This document shows, piece after piece, positions 1-7,672 of a stretch of 64,000 nucleotides of DNA. Numbering within the stretch: position 1 is the first letter of the stretch; each line of letters opens with the position of its first letter. The stretch is from Bog-756 sp963699055 (lineage in GTDB: Bacteria > Actinomycetota > Acidimicrobiia > Acidimicrobiales > RAAP-2). Below the pieces are notes generated by a model. That model was not told the origin of the DNA. It ran no database searches and saw only the letters and a list, made by a program, of their open reading frames with translations. The translations under genes and the position numbers were made by a program. The stretch is taken from the NCBI GenBank assembly GCA_963699055.1, contig CAVOTA010000004.1, forward strand, positions 124,001-188,000, given 5' to 3'.

Positions 1-1292
1 AAGTGGGGGGGCCGGGTGAGGTCGACCGAATCGAGCAGGTCGTCGGCGGCCGCGTCCCGATGGGTGAGGGCGGGCAGGTTCCACTTGGTCTCGACCAGCT
101 TCAGCACCGAGGTGTGGTCGTGCACCACGTGGGACACGTAGTCCGGCCGGGCGTAGGGCGACACGATGCCGGCCGGAACCCGGAAGCCGTAGCGGTCGAA
201 CGAACCCGGGGTCCCCCCGGGCGGCACGTCGGGGGGCACGGAGTCGGGGACGGCGGCGGCCGGCGGCGGCACGTGGTCGTAGTAGCCGCCGGCCTCGTCG
301 TAGGTCCAGACCAGGAGGGTGTGGGGCCACTGCGGCGAGGTGAGGACGGCGTTGACCACCTGGGCGAGGAACTGGTCCCCGTACTGGACGTCCTGGGGGT
401 CCTCCTCGGACTGGGTCCCGAAGTTCGGGTCCACCATGCTGAACGACGGCAGGGTGCCCGCGGCGGCATCGGCCAGGAATGTGGCATTCGACACGAGGTG
501 GGAGGAGAACCCGGGCAGGCCCGCCTGGTACGACCAGATGAGCGACGAGGGGAGCGACGAGTAGTAGTTCTTCCACGTGATGCCGTGGGCATCGAGGGAC
601 TGGAAGATCGTCCCGTTGGGCGGCGCCCCGGCCGGGAAGGTGTCGACCAGCAGCCCGAGCGACGTACCGGCCATGAGGAAGCGGCGGTTGGGATAGGTCT
701 GGGCCCCGACCGAGGAGAACCAGCGGTCGCAGACCGGGAAGGTGGCGGCCAGCGAGTTGGTGAAGGGCAGGACCGACGGCTCGACGTAGCCCATCGACAC
801 CGGCCCGCTCGCGCTGGCGGCGAACCCGTCGAGCTTGCCGCCGTCGTAGGAGGACCAGAAGACGTCCCAGGCGTTGGAGGGCTGGTCGTCGGGCTGGCAC
901 GGGTTCGGCATGGGGAAGGCCGCCAGGACCGAGTCCCCTCCCGGGGGCGGGACCGTCGAGTCGGCCGGCCACGGGTTGGACGCCGTGGGCATCCCGTTCC
1001 GGTCCAGGGTGTACCCGTCGCCGCGCCCGCGCTGCATCCCGAGCACGTTGTCGTAGGAGTGGTTCTCCATCATCACCACGACGATGTTCCGGATCAGCGG
1101 CAGCTGGTCGGAGCCGGCAGGGGCGTCGGGGTTGGGCCGCGTCCCCGGGCCGCCCGTGGCCGGGGGCCCGGTGGTGGGGGTCGTCGACCCCGCCGACGAC
1201 GGGGAGGACGACGAGCAGGCGGCCAGCCCCAGGGCCGCCGCCCCGGCGACCCCACCCAGCAGTGCCCGACGCGACAGGCGAGGCTCACGCAT
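1..1292 (-). CDS. Secreted phosphoesterase (phospholipase C / acid phosphatase family), 3' end cut by window edge
   Basis: The visible 430 residues belong to the PF04185 phosphoesterase family, extracytoplasmic enzymes that cleave phosphate esters such as phospholipid head groups. The start is ATG at 1290-1292, with a -10-like TAGGGT six bases upstream. Residues 1-26 look like a Tat lipoprotein signal: SRRALLG at 7-13 and lipobox LAAC with Cys26, followed by a Ser/Thr/Pro-rich linker. The family hallmark VVMMENHSYDNV lies near residue 75 and a conserved VWTYDEAGGYYDHV stretch near 325. The reading frame is open to base 1, so the C-terminus is missing only because of the window edge. The substrate cannot be told from sequence. 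The gene is divergent from the nitroreductase. Confidence 0.85.
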   Translation of the reverse strand, partial: MREPRLSRRALLGGVAGAAALGLAACSSSSPSSAGSTTPTTGPPATGGPGTRPNPDAPAGSDQLPLIRNIVVVMMENHSYDNVLGMQRGRGDGYTLDRNGMPTASNPWPADSTVPPPGGDSVLAAFPMPNPCQPDDQPSNAWDVFWSSYDGGKLDGFAASASGPVSMGYVEPSVLPFTNSLAATFPVCDRWFSSVGAQTYPNRRFLMAGTSLGLLVDTFPAGAPPNGTIFQSLDAHGITWKNYYSSLPSSLIWSYQAGLPGFSSHLVSNATFLADAAAGTLPSFSMVDPNFGTQSEEDPQDVQYGDQFLAQVVNAVLTSPQWPHTLLVWTYDEAGGYYDHVPPPAAAVPDSVPPDVPPGGTPGSFDRYGFRVPAGIVSPYARPDYVSHVVHDHTSVLKLVETKWNLPALTHRDAAADDLLDSVDLTRPPH

Positions 1293-1364
1293 GGGGCGAC
1301 CCTAACGACGCCCACCCGGGCCCACAAGCGCCCCCGCCACCGGGTGCCCGATAGCGTGCGCCGG

Positions 1365-1964
1365 GTGGAACTGCGCGAAGCGGTGGGACGGCGCCGGATG
1401 ACCCGGAACTTCACCGGTGAACCGCTCGATCCGGCCGTGGTGGACGACCTGGTCGCCCTGGCGCTGCGGGCACCCTCGGCCGGCAACACCCGGGGCCGGG
1501 AGTTCGTCGTCCTGGAGGGTCCCGACCAGACGGCCCGGTACTGGGGGGCGACCACGGACGCGGACTGGCGGGCCCGCTCCCGGCGGTTCGCCGGGCTGTC
1601 CCGGGCACCCGTCGTCGTGCTGGTGTTCAGCGATCCGGTGGCCTACGCCGAACGCTACCGGGAGCCGGACAAGGCGAGACCCGACGGGGCCGAGGTCGAG
1701 TGGGTCGTGCCCTACTGGCACGTGGACGCCGCCTTTGCCGTGCAGACCCTGCTGCTGGCGGCCGCCGACCAGGGGGTCGGTGCGGCCTTCCTGGGCAACT
1801 TCCGGGGCGAGGACGCGCTGGCCGGGGCGCTCGGGGTTCCCGACGGGTGGCGCTGGCTCGGTGCCGTACTCCTGGGCCGACCCGCCTCGCCCGACCCGCC
1901 GTCGTCGTCGGCCGCCCGTCCGAGATGCACCCTCGACGAGGCCGTCCACCGCGGGCACTGGTAG
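1365..1964 (+). CDS. Nitroreductase family protein
   Basis: A 199-residue FMN-dependent nitroreductase-fold protein, of the group that reduces nitro compounds, quinones or coenzyme-like substrates with NAD(P)H. The N-terminal RRRMTRNF motif and APSAGNTRG (about residue 35) are the usual flavin-binding elements, and the HVDAAFAVQTLLLAAADQG helix matches the family core. I chose GTG at 1365 because TAGCGT at 1352-1357 sits seven bases upstream, as in other leaderless genes here; GTG 1356 would place the start inside that box. The frame stays open far upstream, but that part is the antisense of the phosphoesterase gene. The physiological substrate is unknown. Confidence 0.82.
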   Translation: MELREAVGRRRMTRNFTGEPLDPAVVDDLVALALRAPSAGNTRGREFVVLEGPDQTARYWGATTDADWRARSRRFAGLSRAPVVVLVFSDPVAYAERYREPDKARPDGAEVEWVVPYWHVDAAFAVQTLLLAAADQGVGAAFLGNFRGEDALAGALGVPDGWRWLGAVLLGRPASPDPPSSSAARPRCTLDEAVHRGHW

Positions 1965-2131
1965 CCGTCGGGCGGGGTCGACGCGCATGTGGCGGCGGTC
2001 CGGGCACGATCGGTAAACGCGGCGTACGATGCGACGCAGGTCGGCGGACCGGTGCAGGGGCAGCCGCACGTCGACGCCAGGGCACCTCGGTGCCCGCCCG
2101 ACTTCGACCGTCACCCCCGAGGGAGCCGACC

Positions 2132-2791
2132 ATGACCGACACCGCTGTCGAATCCGTCGTCGACGCCGACGACGCAGCCACCGCCCGTCCGGCCGACGCG
2201 CCCCCACCGGGTGCGGCCGGCCACGGCCCGCCGCCCGTCCCGAACTTCAACATCGTGCCGGTCCGCGGACTGCCGATCGTCGCCGTCGTCCTCGTCGGCC
2301 TGGTCGTGGCCATCGCCTCCAACAACCTGTGGGGGCTCATGTTCTTCCACGTCGCGGGCGGAGGTCTGTGGACCAGCCTCGACCTGTTCCTGGGCCTGGT
2401 GCTGGGGCCGATCATGGGTGCCATGTCGATCCCGTCGCGGGTCGAGTTCACGACCCGGTTCATGCCCAAGATGCTGCTGATCATGCCGACCCTGGTGGCC
2501 ATGACGCTCGGAGCCGGGTTCCAGCTGGCCCGCCATGTCGGGAACCTGCAGGCGACGTACCCCCACCACGGATGGATCGTCGCCTCGATGATCATCGTCG
2601 GCATCATGGCCGTCATCGCCCTCGGACTGCTGGAGCCGGCCAACCTGGCCGTCCTCTTCGAGTTGAAGAAGCCCCAGCCCAACGGCGAGCGGATCGGGCG
2701 CCTCATGAAGGTGTTCATCTACACGGCCGGGATCACCGGGCTGCTGCAGATCGCCACCATCCTGATCATGACGTTCCTGGCCAGTCGATGA
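2132..2791 (+). CDS. Four-helix membrane protein of unknown function
   Basis: A 219-residue integral membrane protein. After a hydrophilic, Ala/Pro-rich N-terminus of about 45 residues there are roughly four hydrophobic segments, near 49-70, 75-95, 110-130 and 145-215 (the last probably two helices). The polytopic layout with conserved His and Trp (LMFFHVAGGGLWTSLDL) vaguely recalls CopD/DUF2269-type proteins, but I cannot assign it. ATG at 2132 follows a GGGAG ribosome-binding site. The stop codon overlaps the next start (ATGA at 2788-2791), so the two membrane proteins are translationally coupled and may form one complex. Confidence 0.75.
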   Translation: MTDTAVESVVDADDAATARPADAPPPGAAGHGPPPVPNFNIVPVRGLPIVAVVLVGLVVAIASNNLWGLMFFHVAGGGLWTSLDLFLGLVLGPIMGAMSIPSRVEFTTRFMPKMLLIMPTLVAMTLGAGFQLARHVGNLQATYPHHGWIVASMIIVGIMAVIALGLLEPANLAVLFELKKPQPNGERIGRLMKVFIYTAGITGLLQIATILIMTFLASR

Positions 2792-3246
2792 CGACGACGA
2801 CCGCACCCACGCCCCCGCCGGGGTTCGGCGAGCCCGACGCCGAGGACCTCCGCCAGGTCGACCTGCCGCCGGTCATGCCCATCGCCATCGTCACGCTGGC
2901 GATCGTCGTGTCCGGCGGGATCGTCGTGGCCGCACAGTACGGCCGTCATGCGCACCTGACCGTCCCCACGGTGCTCCTCGCCGTGGCCGCCGTGCTGCTG
3001 CTGGTGAACGCCGTGCTCGTCGCCCGCATCGGGGAGTTCGCCTGGCCGGTGTTCTTCCGGGTGCTGGGCTGGGCCCTCCTGGCGTACGCCGTGATCGCCG
3101 GCATCCTCGAGTACGTGTTCGTCTACGACCACACCCCGGCCCGGCTGCTGATCCTGTTCACCTGCATGCTCGTGCTGTTCGCCGTGGACGTGCCCCTGAT
3201 GCTGTCCTACTCGGTGGCGCGCTGGCAGCCGCTCGACGCCTCGTAG
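2788..3246 (+). CDS. Small membrane protein coupled to the preceding gene
   Basis: A 152-residue protein with a 30-residue soluble N-terminus followed by four predicted transmembrane helices (about 32-52, 60-80, 85-107 and 115-140). The start ATG overlaps the upstream stop (ATGA), which is the main reason for choosing it and indicates co-translation. I recognise no catalytic motif. The pairing of two small polytopic proteins suggests a heteromeric membrane complex, but this is inference only. After the stop, 139 bases precede the next start; the gap ends in a GAGGAG ribosome-binding site for that gene. Confidence 0.72.
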   Translation: MTTTTAPTPPPGFGEPDAEDLRQVDLPPVMPIAIVTLAIVVSGGIVVAAQYGRHAHLTVPTVLLAVAAVLLLVNAVLVARIGEFAWPVFFRVLGWALLAYAVIAGILEYVFVYDHTPARLLILFTCMLVLFAVDVPLMLSYSVARWQPLDAS

Positions 3247-3385
3247 ACCTAGACCGGCACCGGCCCGCCCTCCCCGGGTCGCTCCCGGCAAGGTCCCCGG
3301 CAAGCAGATCCGACCACGCTCCTGGTCAACGACCCAACCGGCGCCCCGACCGGGGCCCACGGGTCCTGACCCCGAGGAGCGTCCC

Positions 3386-4261
3386 GTGTCCGTCCCCACC
3401 GTCGTCCCCCCACCGCACCGACCGCCGCGTCCCCTGCACGCCATGGGCCCGCGCCCGGGAGCCACGGGACCCGCGACCACGGGTCCGGTCCTGCGGATCG
3501 TCCCGTGGGTCGATCCGGTGGCCGACCCCCACGGGGTCGATCCGTGCAGCCGCTACGTCGAGCTGTACTGGCTGGGCGTGATCGGCCCGAGCACCACCTG
3601 GCTCCTCCGCCGGCTCAACTACGGGCTCGAGGTCCACGGTGACGGCTACGACCTGCACCTCGCCGAGACGGCCCGGTCGCTCGGCCTGGGCGACAAGATG
3701 GGCAAGAACGCACCGTTCCGACGGGCCCTCGCCCGGCTGGTCACCTTCGAACTGGCGCGGGCCCACGGCCCCGGCGAGCTCGCCGTGCGCACCCGCATCC
3801 CGCCGCTGCCGCTGCGGCACCTGAGCAGGCTGCCCGAGTCGCTCCAGCGCAGCCATCGCCGGTGGGTGGCCGAGCAGCAGCTCCCCGAGGTCGAACAGAT
3901 GCGGCGGCGCGCACTGCGCCTGGCCACCGGGCTGGCCGACGCCGGCCACGACCGTCCGTCGATCGAGCGCCGGCTGGCCCAGTGGCAGTTCCATCCCGCC
4001 GTGGCGTTCCACGCCGCCGGTGCGGTGTGCGAGAGGCGCACGCGGGCCGACGGCGCGACAGCGGCCGCCGGCGGCACGACTGCCACCGCCGCCACATCGG
4101 CCACCGGGACCACGTCGCCAGGTCGGACGGAAGTGACGGCCGCGTCACCGGGTCACCCGGTGCCGGCCCCGCTCCGGCCGGTCCACCCGGCACTGGCGAG
4201 CCGGCCCGTGCAGTCCTGTGCGCCCGACCTGCCCGGACCCGTGCCGCCCGGGACGAGGTGA
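3386..4261 (+). CDS. Conserved hypothetical protein with low-complexity tail
   Basis: A 291-residue soluble protein that I do not recognise. Residues about 40-185 look folded and conserved: VDPCSRYVELYWLGVIGPS is followed by an Arg-rich helical region (LLRRLNYGLEVHGDGYDLHL) and a repeated Leu/Arg pattern. From about residue 215 the tail becomes Ala/Thr/Pro-rich and probably disordered. GTG at 3386 is preceded by GAGGAG at 3376-3381. The gene converges on gpsA with only nine bases between stops; a CCGGGC/GCCCGG inverted repeat (4263-4279) spans that junction. The core resembles actinobacterial conserved hypothetical proteins, but I cannot name a family. Confidence 0.7.
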   Translation: MSVPTVVPPPHRPPRPLHAMGPRPGATGPATTGPVLRIVPWVDPVADPHGVDPCSRYVELYWLGVIGPSTTWLLRRLNYGLEVHGDGYDLHLAETARSLGLGDKMGKNAPFRRALARLVTFELARAHGPGELAVRTRIPPLPLRHLSRLPESLQRSHRRWVAEQQLPEVEQMRRRALRLATGLADAGHDRPSIERRLAQWQFHPAVAFHAAGAVCERRTRADGATAAAGGTTATAATSATGTTSPGRTEVTAASPGHPVPAPLRPVHPALASRPVQSCAPDLPGPVPPGTR

Positions 4262-4270
4262 CCCGGGCGG

Positions 4271-5260
4271 TCAGCCCGGCTCGGCCTCGTGTCCCGCCGG
4301 GGTGAGCCCCCAGTAGGAGTCGATCGGCTCCATCTCACCCTTGACCACCCGGTCGATCATCCGACAGATGGGGAGGTCGAGACCGTGCCGTTCGGCCAGC
4401 TCGAGGGCGACGTTGGCCGTGTTGACGCCCTCGGCCACCATGTGCATCTCGTCGAGGATGTCGGCGAGCTTGCGTCCCTTGCCGAGCTGCTCGCCCACGG
4501 CGCGGTTGCGGCTGTGCGGGCTCACACAGGTGGCGATCAGGTCGCCCATGCCGGCGAGACCCGCGAACGTCGCCGGCTTCGCCCCCATGGCCTCGCCCAG
4601 CCGGATCAGTTCGGCCAGTCCCCGGGACATGACGGCCGCCCGGGTGTTGTCACCGACGCCGAGACCCTCGCCGATGCCGGCGGCGATGGCGACCACGTTC
4701 TTCAGGGCTCCCCCCAGCTCGCAGCCGATGACGTCGTCGTTCACGTAGACCCGGAAGACGCCGCGGGTGAACACGGCCTGGATGGCGCAGGCCACCTCGA
4801 GGTCCTCGGTGGCGATCACGGCGGCCGCGGCCTTGCCCGACAGGATCTCGCTGGCGATGTTGGGCCCGGTCAGCGCGGCCACGGGGTGGCCCGGTACGAC
4901 CTCCCTGATCACCTGGGTCATCCGGAGGTGCGAGCCCCGCTCGAGGCCCTTCGACAGGCTCACCACGGGGATCCAGGGGCGCATGGCCGGGGCGGCGTCG
5001 GTCAGCACCCGTCGGAAGCCCGAGGTCGGAACCCCCACCACCACGAGGTCGGCGCCGCACACCGCCTCGGCGAGGTCCGCGGTGGCCGTCAGCGCCGGGT
5101 CGAGTCCGAACCCCGGCAGGTAGGCGGGGTTCTCGTGGTCCTCGCGCACGGCGCGGGCGACCTCGGGATCGCGCGCCCACAGCACCGTGTCGTGCCGCGG
5201 TGCCACCAGCGATGCCACCGTCGTGCCCCACGACCCTCCCCCGAGGACTGCGATCTTCAC
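4271..5260 (-). CDS. gpsA: Glycerol-3-phosphate dehydrogenase [NAD(P)+]
   Basis: A 329-residue enzyme that interconverts dihydroxyacetone phosphate and sn-glycerol 3-phosphate, supplying the phospholipid backbone. The N-terminal Rossmann motif is KIAVLGGGSWGTT. SLSKGLE, LTGPNIASEI and the catalytic-lysine segment GGALKNVVAIAAG are all present, followed by the helical C-terminal domain (GLAGMGDLIATC). The length fits the family. The start is GTG at 5260, with a TACCGT box (5268-5273 on the complement) seven bases upstream, which suggests a leaderless transcript. Nothing is truncated or missing. Confidence 0.96.
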   Translation of the reverse strand: MKIAVLGGGSWGTTVASLVAPRHDTVLWARDPEVARAVREDHENPAYLPGFGLDPALTATADLAEAVCGADLVVVGVPTSGFRRVLTDAAPAMRPWIPVVSLSKGLERGSHLRMTQVIREVVPGHPVAALTGPNIASEILSGKAAAAVIATEDLEVACAIQAVFTRGVFRVYVNDDVIGCELGGALKNVVAIAAGIGEGLGVGDNTRAAVMSRGLAELIRLGEAMGAKPATFAGLAGMGDLIATCVSPHSRNRAVGEQLGKGRKLADILDEMHMVAEGVNTANVALELAERHGLDLPICRMIDRVVKGEMEPIDSYWGLTPAGHEAEPG

Positions 5261-5324
5261 GAGCCAGACGGTAGTGCAGGTGCCGGCCGGTGTCCCGGTT
5301 GCCGGAGGGAACGCGCCGCGACGC

Positions 5325-6890
5325 TCAGTGGCGCGGGCGCGCCGCCAGCCAGCGGGCGAACGGCTCGGAGGTGGCCAGTGCCACCACGGTGCGCACACCG
5401 AAGCCACTGCCGCCCTTGGTCTGGTACCCGCGGTTCTCGTCGGTGCGCGACGGGCCGGCGATGTCGAGATGGGCCCACGGCACGTCGGACACGAAGTTCT
5501 GCAGCAGGAGCGCGGCGCTGATCGTCCCCGCCTGGCCCGGCCGCCCGGTGTTCTTCATGTCCGCCACCTCGGACTCGATGTGCGTGGCGTAGTCGGCGTA
5601 CAGCGGCAGCGGCCACGACGGCTCGCCGGCGCGGGAGCCGGCGGACTGCACGGCGGCGACCAGCTCGTCGTCGTTGCCGAGGAGCCCGGCGATCTCCTTG
5701 CCCAACGCCACGACGGCGGCCCCGGTCAGCGTGGCGAGATCGATGACGGCGTCGGGTCCGGACTCGACGGCCAGGGTCAGTCCGTCGGCCAGGACGAGCC
5801 GTCCCTCCGCATCGGTGTTCAGGACCTCGATGGTCCGGCCGCTCCGGGTGGTGAGCACGTCGCCCGGCTTGACGGCGGTGCCGCTCGGCAGGTTCTCCGT
5901 CATCGGCGTCCATGCCGTCACCGGGAGTCGGCCGCCCAGAGCGGCGATGGCGTCGAGGGCGGCCAGCACGGCGGCGGCCCCGCCCATGTCGGTCTTCATG
6001 GTCTCCATCCCGGTGGCGGGCTTGAGGGACAGCCCGCCCGAGTCGAAGGTGATCCCCTTGCCCACCAGTGCCAGGTGCGGTGTGCGACCGTCGAACTCGT
6101 AGGGGTCCGCGGGGCGGTACTCGACCCGGACCAGACGCGGCGGCCGGGCCGACCCGGCGGCCACGCCCAGCAGGCCTCCGAGCCGCTCCTCGACGATCCG
6201 GTCCTCGTCCCACACGTCGACCGTCAGCGTGGCGACGTCGACGAAGCGCTCGGTCACCACCTCGGCGAACCGCTGCGGGGTGAGGGTCCCGGCGGGCTCG
6301 TTGACCAGGTCGCGGGCCAGGGCCACGGCCCGGGCCACCTGGGCGCCCCGTGCCGCACCCCGGGCCATGGCGTCGGCGTCGTCGCCCCGCAGGACCAGGC
6401 CGTGCAGTTCGGGGGCGGGGTCGGCGCTGCGGAGCACGTCGAAGCGGTAGGAGGCCAGCGCACCCCCCTCGGCGGCGGCGGCGGCCACGTCGTCGGCCGC
6501 CCACCCCCCGACCTCGGGGAGGACCAGGAGGGCGGTGCCACCCGAACCGGCGGCGCGCACGAAGGCCGCCGTCGACCGCCGCACCGACTCCAGCCCGGCG
6601 TCGCCGGCGAGCCGGTCCTCGGCACCGACGCCCACCAGGACCACGTCGGGGGCCGGGTCACCACCGGCGGCGGCCGTGGGGCGACGCAGCACCAGGACCT
6701 GGGCCACCTTGCCGGAGAACCCCTGGCGCTCGCACCAGGCGGCGTCGAGGGCGTCGGGCAGCTCTACCTCCGGGAGCACCCCGGGGTGCCAGGCCGGTGA
6801 CGGCCCCGCGGTGGTCGTGTGGACGGGTACGCCCACGACGGTCAGCCCGTCGGGGAGTCCGGCTGCGGGAAGGGTGGTCACGTCGATCAC
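5325..6890 (-). CDS. pepA: Leucyl aminopeptidase (M17)
   Basis: A 521-residue cytosolic metallo-aminopeptidase of family M17, which removes N-terminal residues, classically Leu, during peptide turnover and works as a hexamer with two metal ions. The C-terminal catalytic half carries VGKGITFDSGGLSLKP, with the metal-binding Lys and Asp, MKTDMGGAA, and the family signature NTDAEGRL. The N-terminal third is the less conserved Ala-rich accessory domain. The start is GTG at 6890; the length is typical. An 88-bp GGGTC-rich spacer separates it from the adenosyltransferase gene upstream on the same strand. Confidence 0.94.
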   Translation of the reverse strand: MIDVTTLPAAGLPDGLTVVGVPVHTTTAGPSPAWHPGVLPEVELPDALDAAWCERQGFSGKVAQVLVLRRPTAAAGGDPAPDVVLVGVGAEDRLAGDAGLESVRRSTAAFVRAAGSGGTALLVLPEVGGWAADDVAAAAAEGGALASYRFDVLRSADPAPELHGLVLRGDDADAMARGAARGAQVARAVALARDLVNEPAGTLTPQRFAEVVTERFVDVATLTVDVWDEDRIVEERLGGLLGVAAGSARPPRLVRVEYRPADPYEFDGRTPHLALVGKGITFDSGGLSLKPATGMETMKTDMGGAAAVLAALDAIAALGGRLPVTAWTPMTENLPSGTAVKPGDVLTTRSGRTIEVLNTDAEGRLVLADGLTLAVESGPDAVIDLATLTGAAVVALGKEIAGLLGNDDELVAAVQSAGSRAGEPSWPLPLYADYATHIESEVADMKNTGRPGQAGTISAALLLQNFVSDVPWAHLDIAGPSRTDENRGYQTKGGSGFGVRTVVALATSEPFARWLAARPRH

Positions 6891-6978
6891 GTCGGTACTC
6901 CAGGTGGCTCGGGATCGGGGGTGGGGTCGGCGGGTCGGGTCGGTGGGTCGGGGTCGGCGGGTCGGCGGGCGGGTCCGG

Positions 6979-7563
6979 TCAGTCCGGTGTGCCGTCGTCC
7001 GCCCCGGTGTCCGCCCGGCGTGGGGCGCCGCGGGCCAGGAGGTGGTCCTGGCCCTCGACCCACCGGGCCAGGGCCCACAGCAGGTCGGACAGCCGGTTCA
7101 GGTACCGGCCCACGAGGGAGCCTTCGATGGGGTCGGCCACGAGCAGGCGCTCGGCCCGGCGCACGACGGTACGGGCGAGGTCGAGTGCGGCCGACGCCCG
7201 GTTCGCCCCCGGGATCACGAACTCGGTGGGCATCGACACCCGGGCGATGAGCCCGTCGATCCGACCCTCCAGCTCGGCCACCATCTCCTCGGTCACCAGC
7301 GTCCGGCCGGCCACCAGCTTCGACCGGTGCGACGGGTCGGTGGTGACCTCGGCCATCAGCACGTAGAGCTCGCGCTCCAGATGGGTGAGCAGCTCGTCCA
7401 GCTCGGAGCCGGGCTCGGCCTCGGCCCGGGCCATGCCCATGGCCGCCTGGGCCTCGTCGACCGTCCCGGTGACCTGCATGATGGACGCGTCCTTGCGGAC
7501 GCGTCCCCCGTACAGGAGTCCCGTGGTCCCGTCGTCGCCGGTGCGGGTGTAGATCTTCAGCAC
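6979..7563 (-). CDS. Cob(I)alamin adenosyltransferase, PduO type
   Basis: A 194-residue enzyme transferring the adenosyl group of ATP to cob(I)alamin to make adenosylcobalamin. The N-terminus KIYTRTGDDGTTGLLYGGRV is the ATP-binding signature of PduO-type enzymes. The helical core with PGANRASAALDLARTVVRRAER and YLNRLSDLLWALAR is also diagnostic. GTG at 7563 is the only sensible start. It is divergent from metH, 109 bp away, so two cobalamin-linked genes share an intergenic region. I see no cobalamin riboswitch there. The last 15 residues are a charged tail without conserved features. Confidence 0.93.
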   Translation of the reverse strand: MLKIYTRTGDDGTTGLLYGGRVRKDASIMQVTGTVDEAQAAMGMARAEAEPGSELDELLTHLERELYVLMAEVTTDPSHRSKLVAGRTLVTEEMVAELEGRIDGLIARVSMPTEFVIPGANRASAALDLARTVVRRAERLLVADPIEGSLVGRYLNRLSDLLWALARWVEGQDHLLARGAPRRADTGADDGTPD

Positions 7564-7657
7564 GCCGTCATCACCGCACCGATGCTAAACGAACGGTGCC
7601 CGGGGCCCGTCGTCCACGCCGGAGGGGCCGTACGGCCGGACCGGGCCCGTCCCCCGG

Positions 7658-7663
7658 TATCGT
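7658..7663 (+). promoter_or_regulatory. -10-like box of metH
   Basis: TATCGT lies nine bases before a GGAGGG ribosome-binding site and ATG start of metH. The same GGTATCGT sequence recurs before the methyltransferase gene at 60607. No B12 or SAM riboswitch fits in the 109-bp gap. Confidence 0.4.
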
Positions 7664-7672
7664 TGGAGGGCT

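Noticed and set aside
3..1364. N-terminal extension of the nitroreductase back to base 3
   Set aside because: The extension is antisense of the phosphoesterase gene, which has a clear signal peptide and family motifs.
6911..6978. CRISPR-like array from regular GGGTC repeats
   Set aside because: Units are 5-9 bases with no spacers; simple repeat.
7564..7672. Cobalamin or SAM riboswitch upstream of metH
   Set aside because: The gap is too short and lacks the conserved B12 box and stem pattern.
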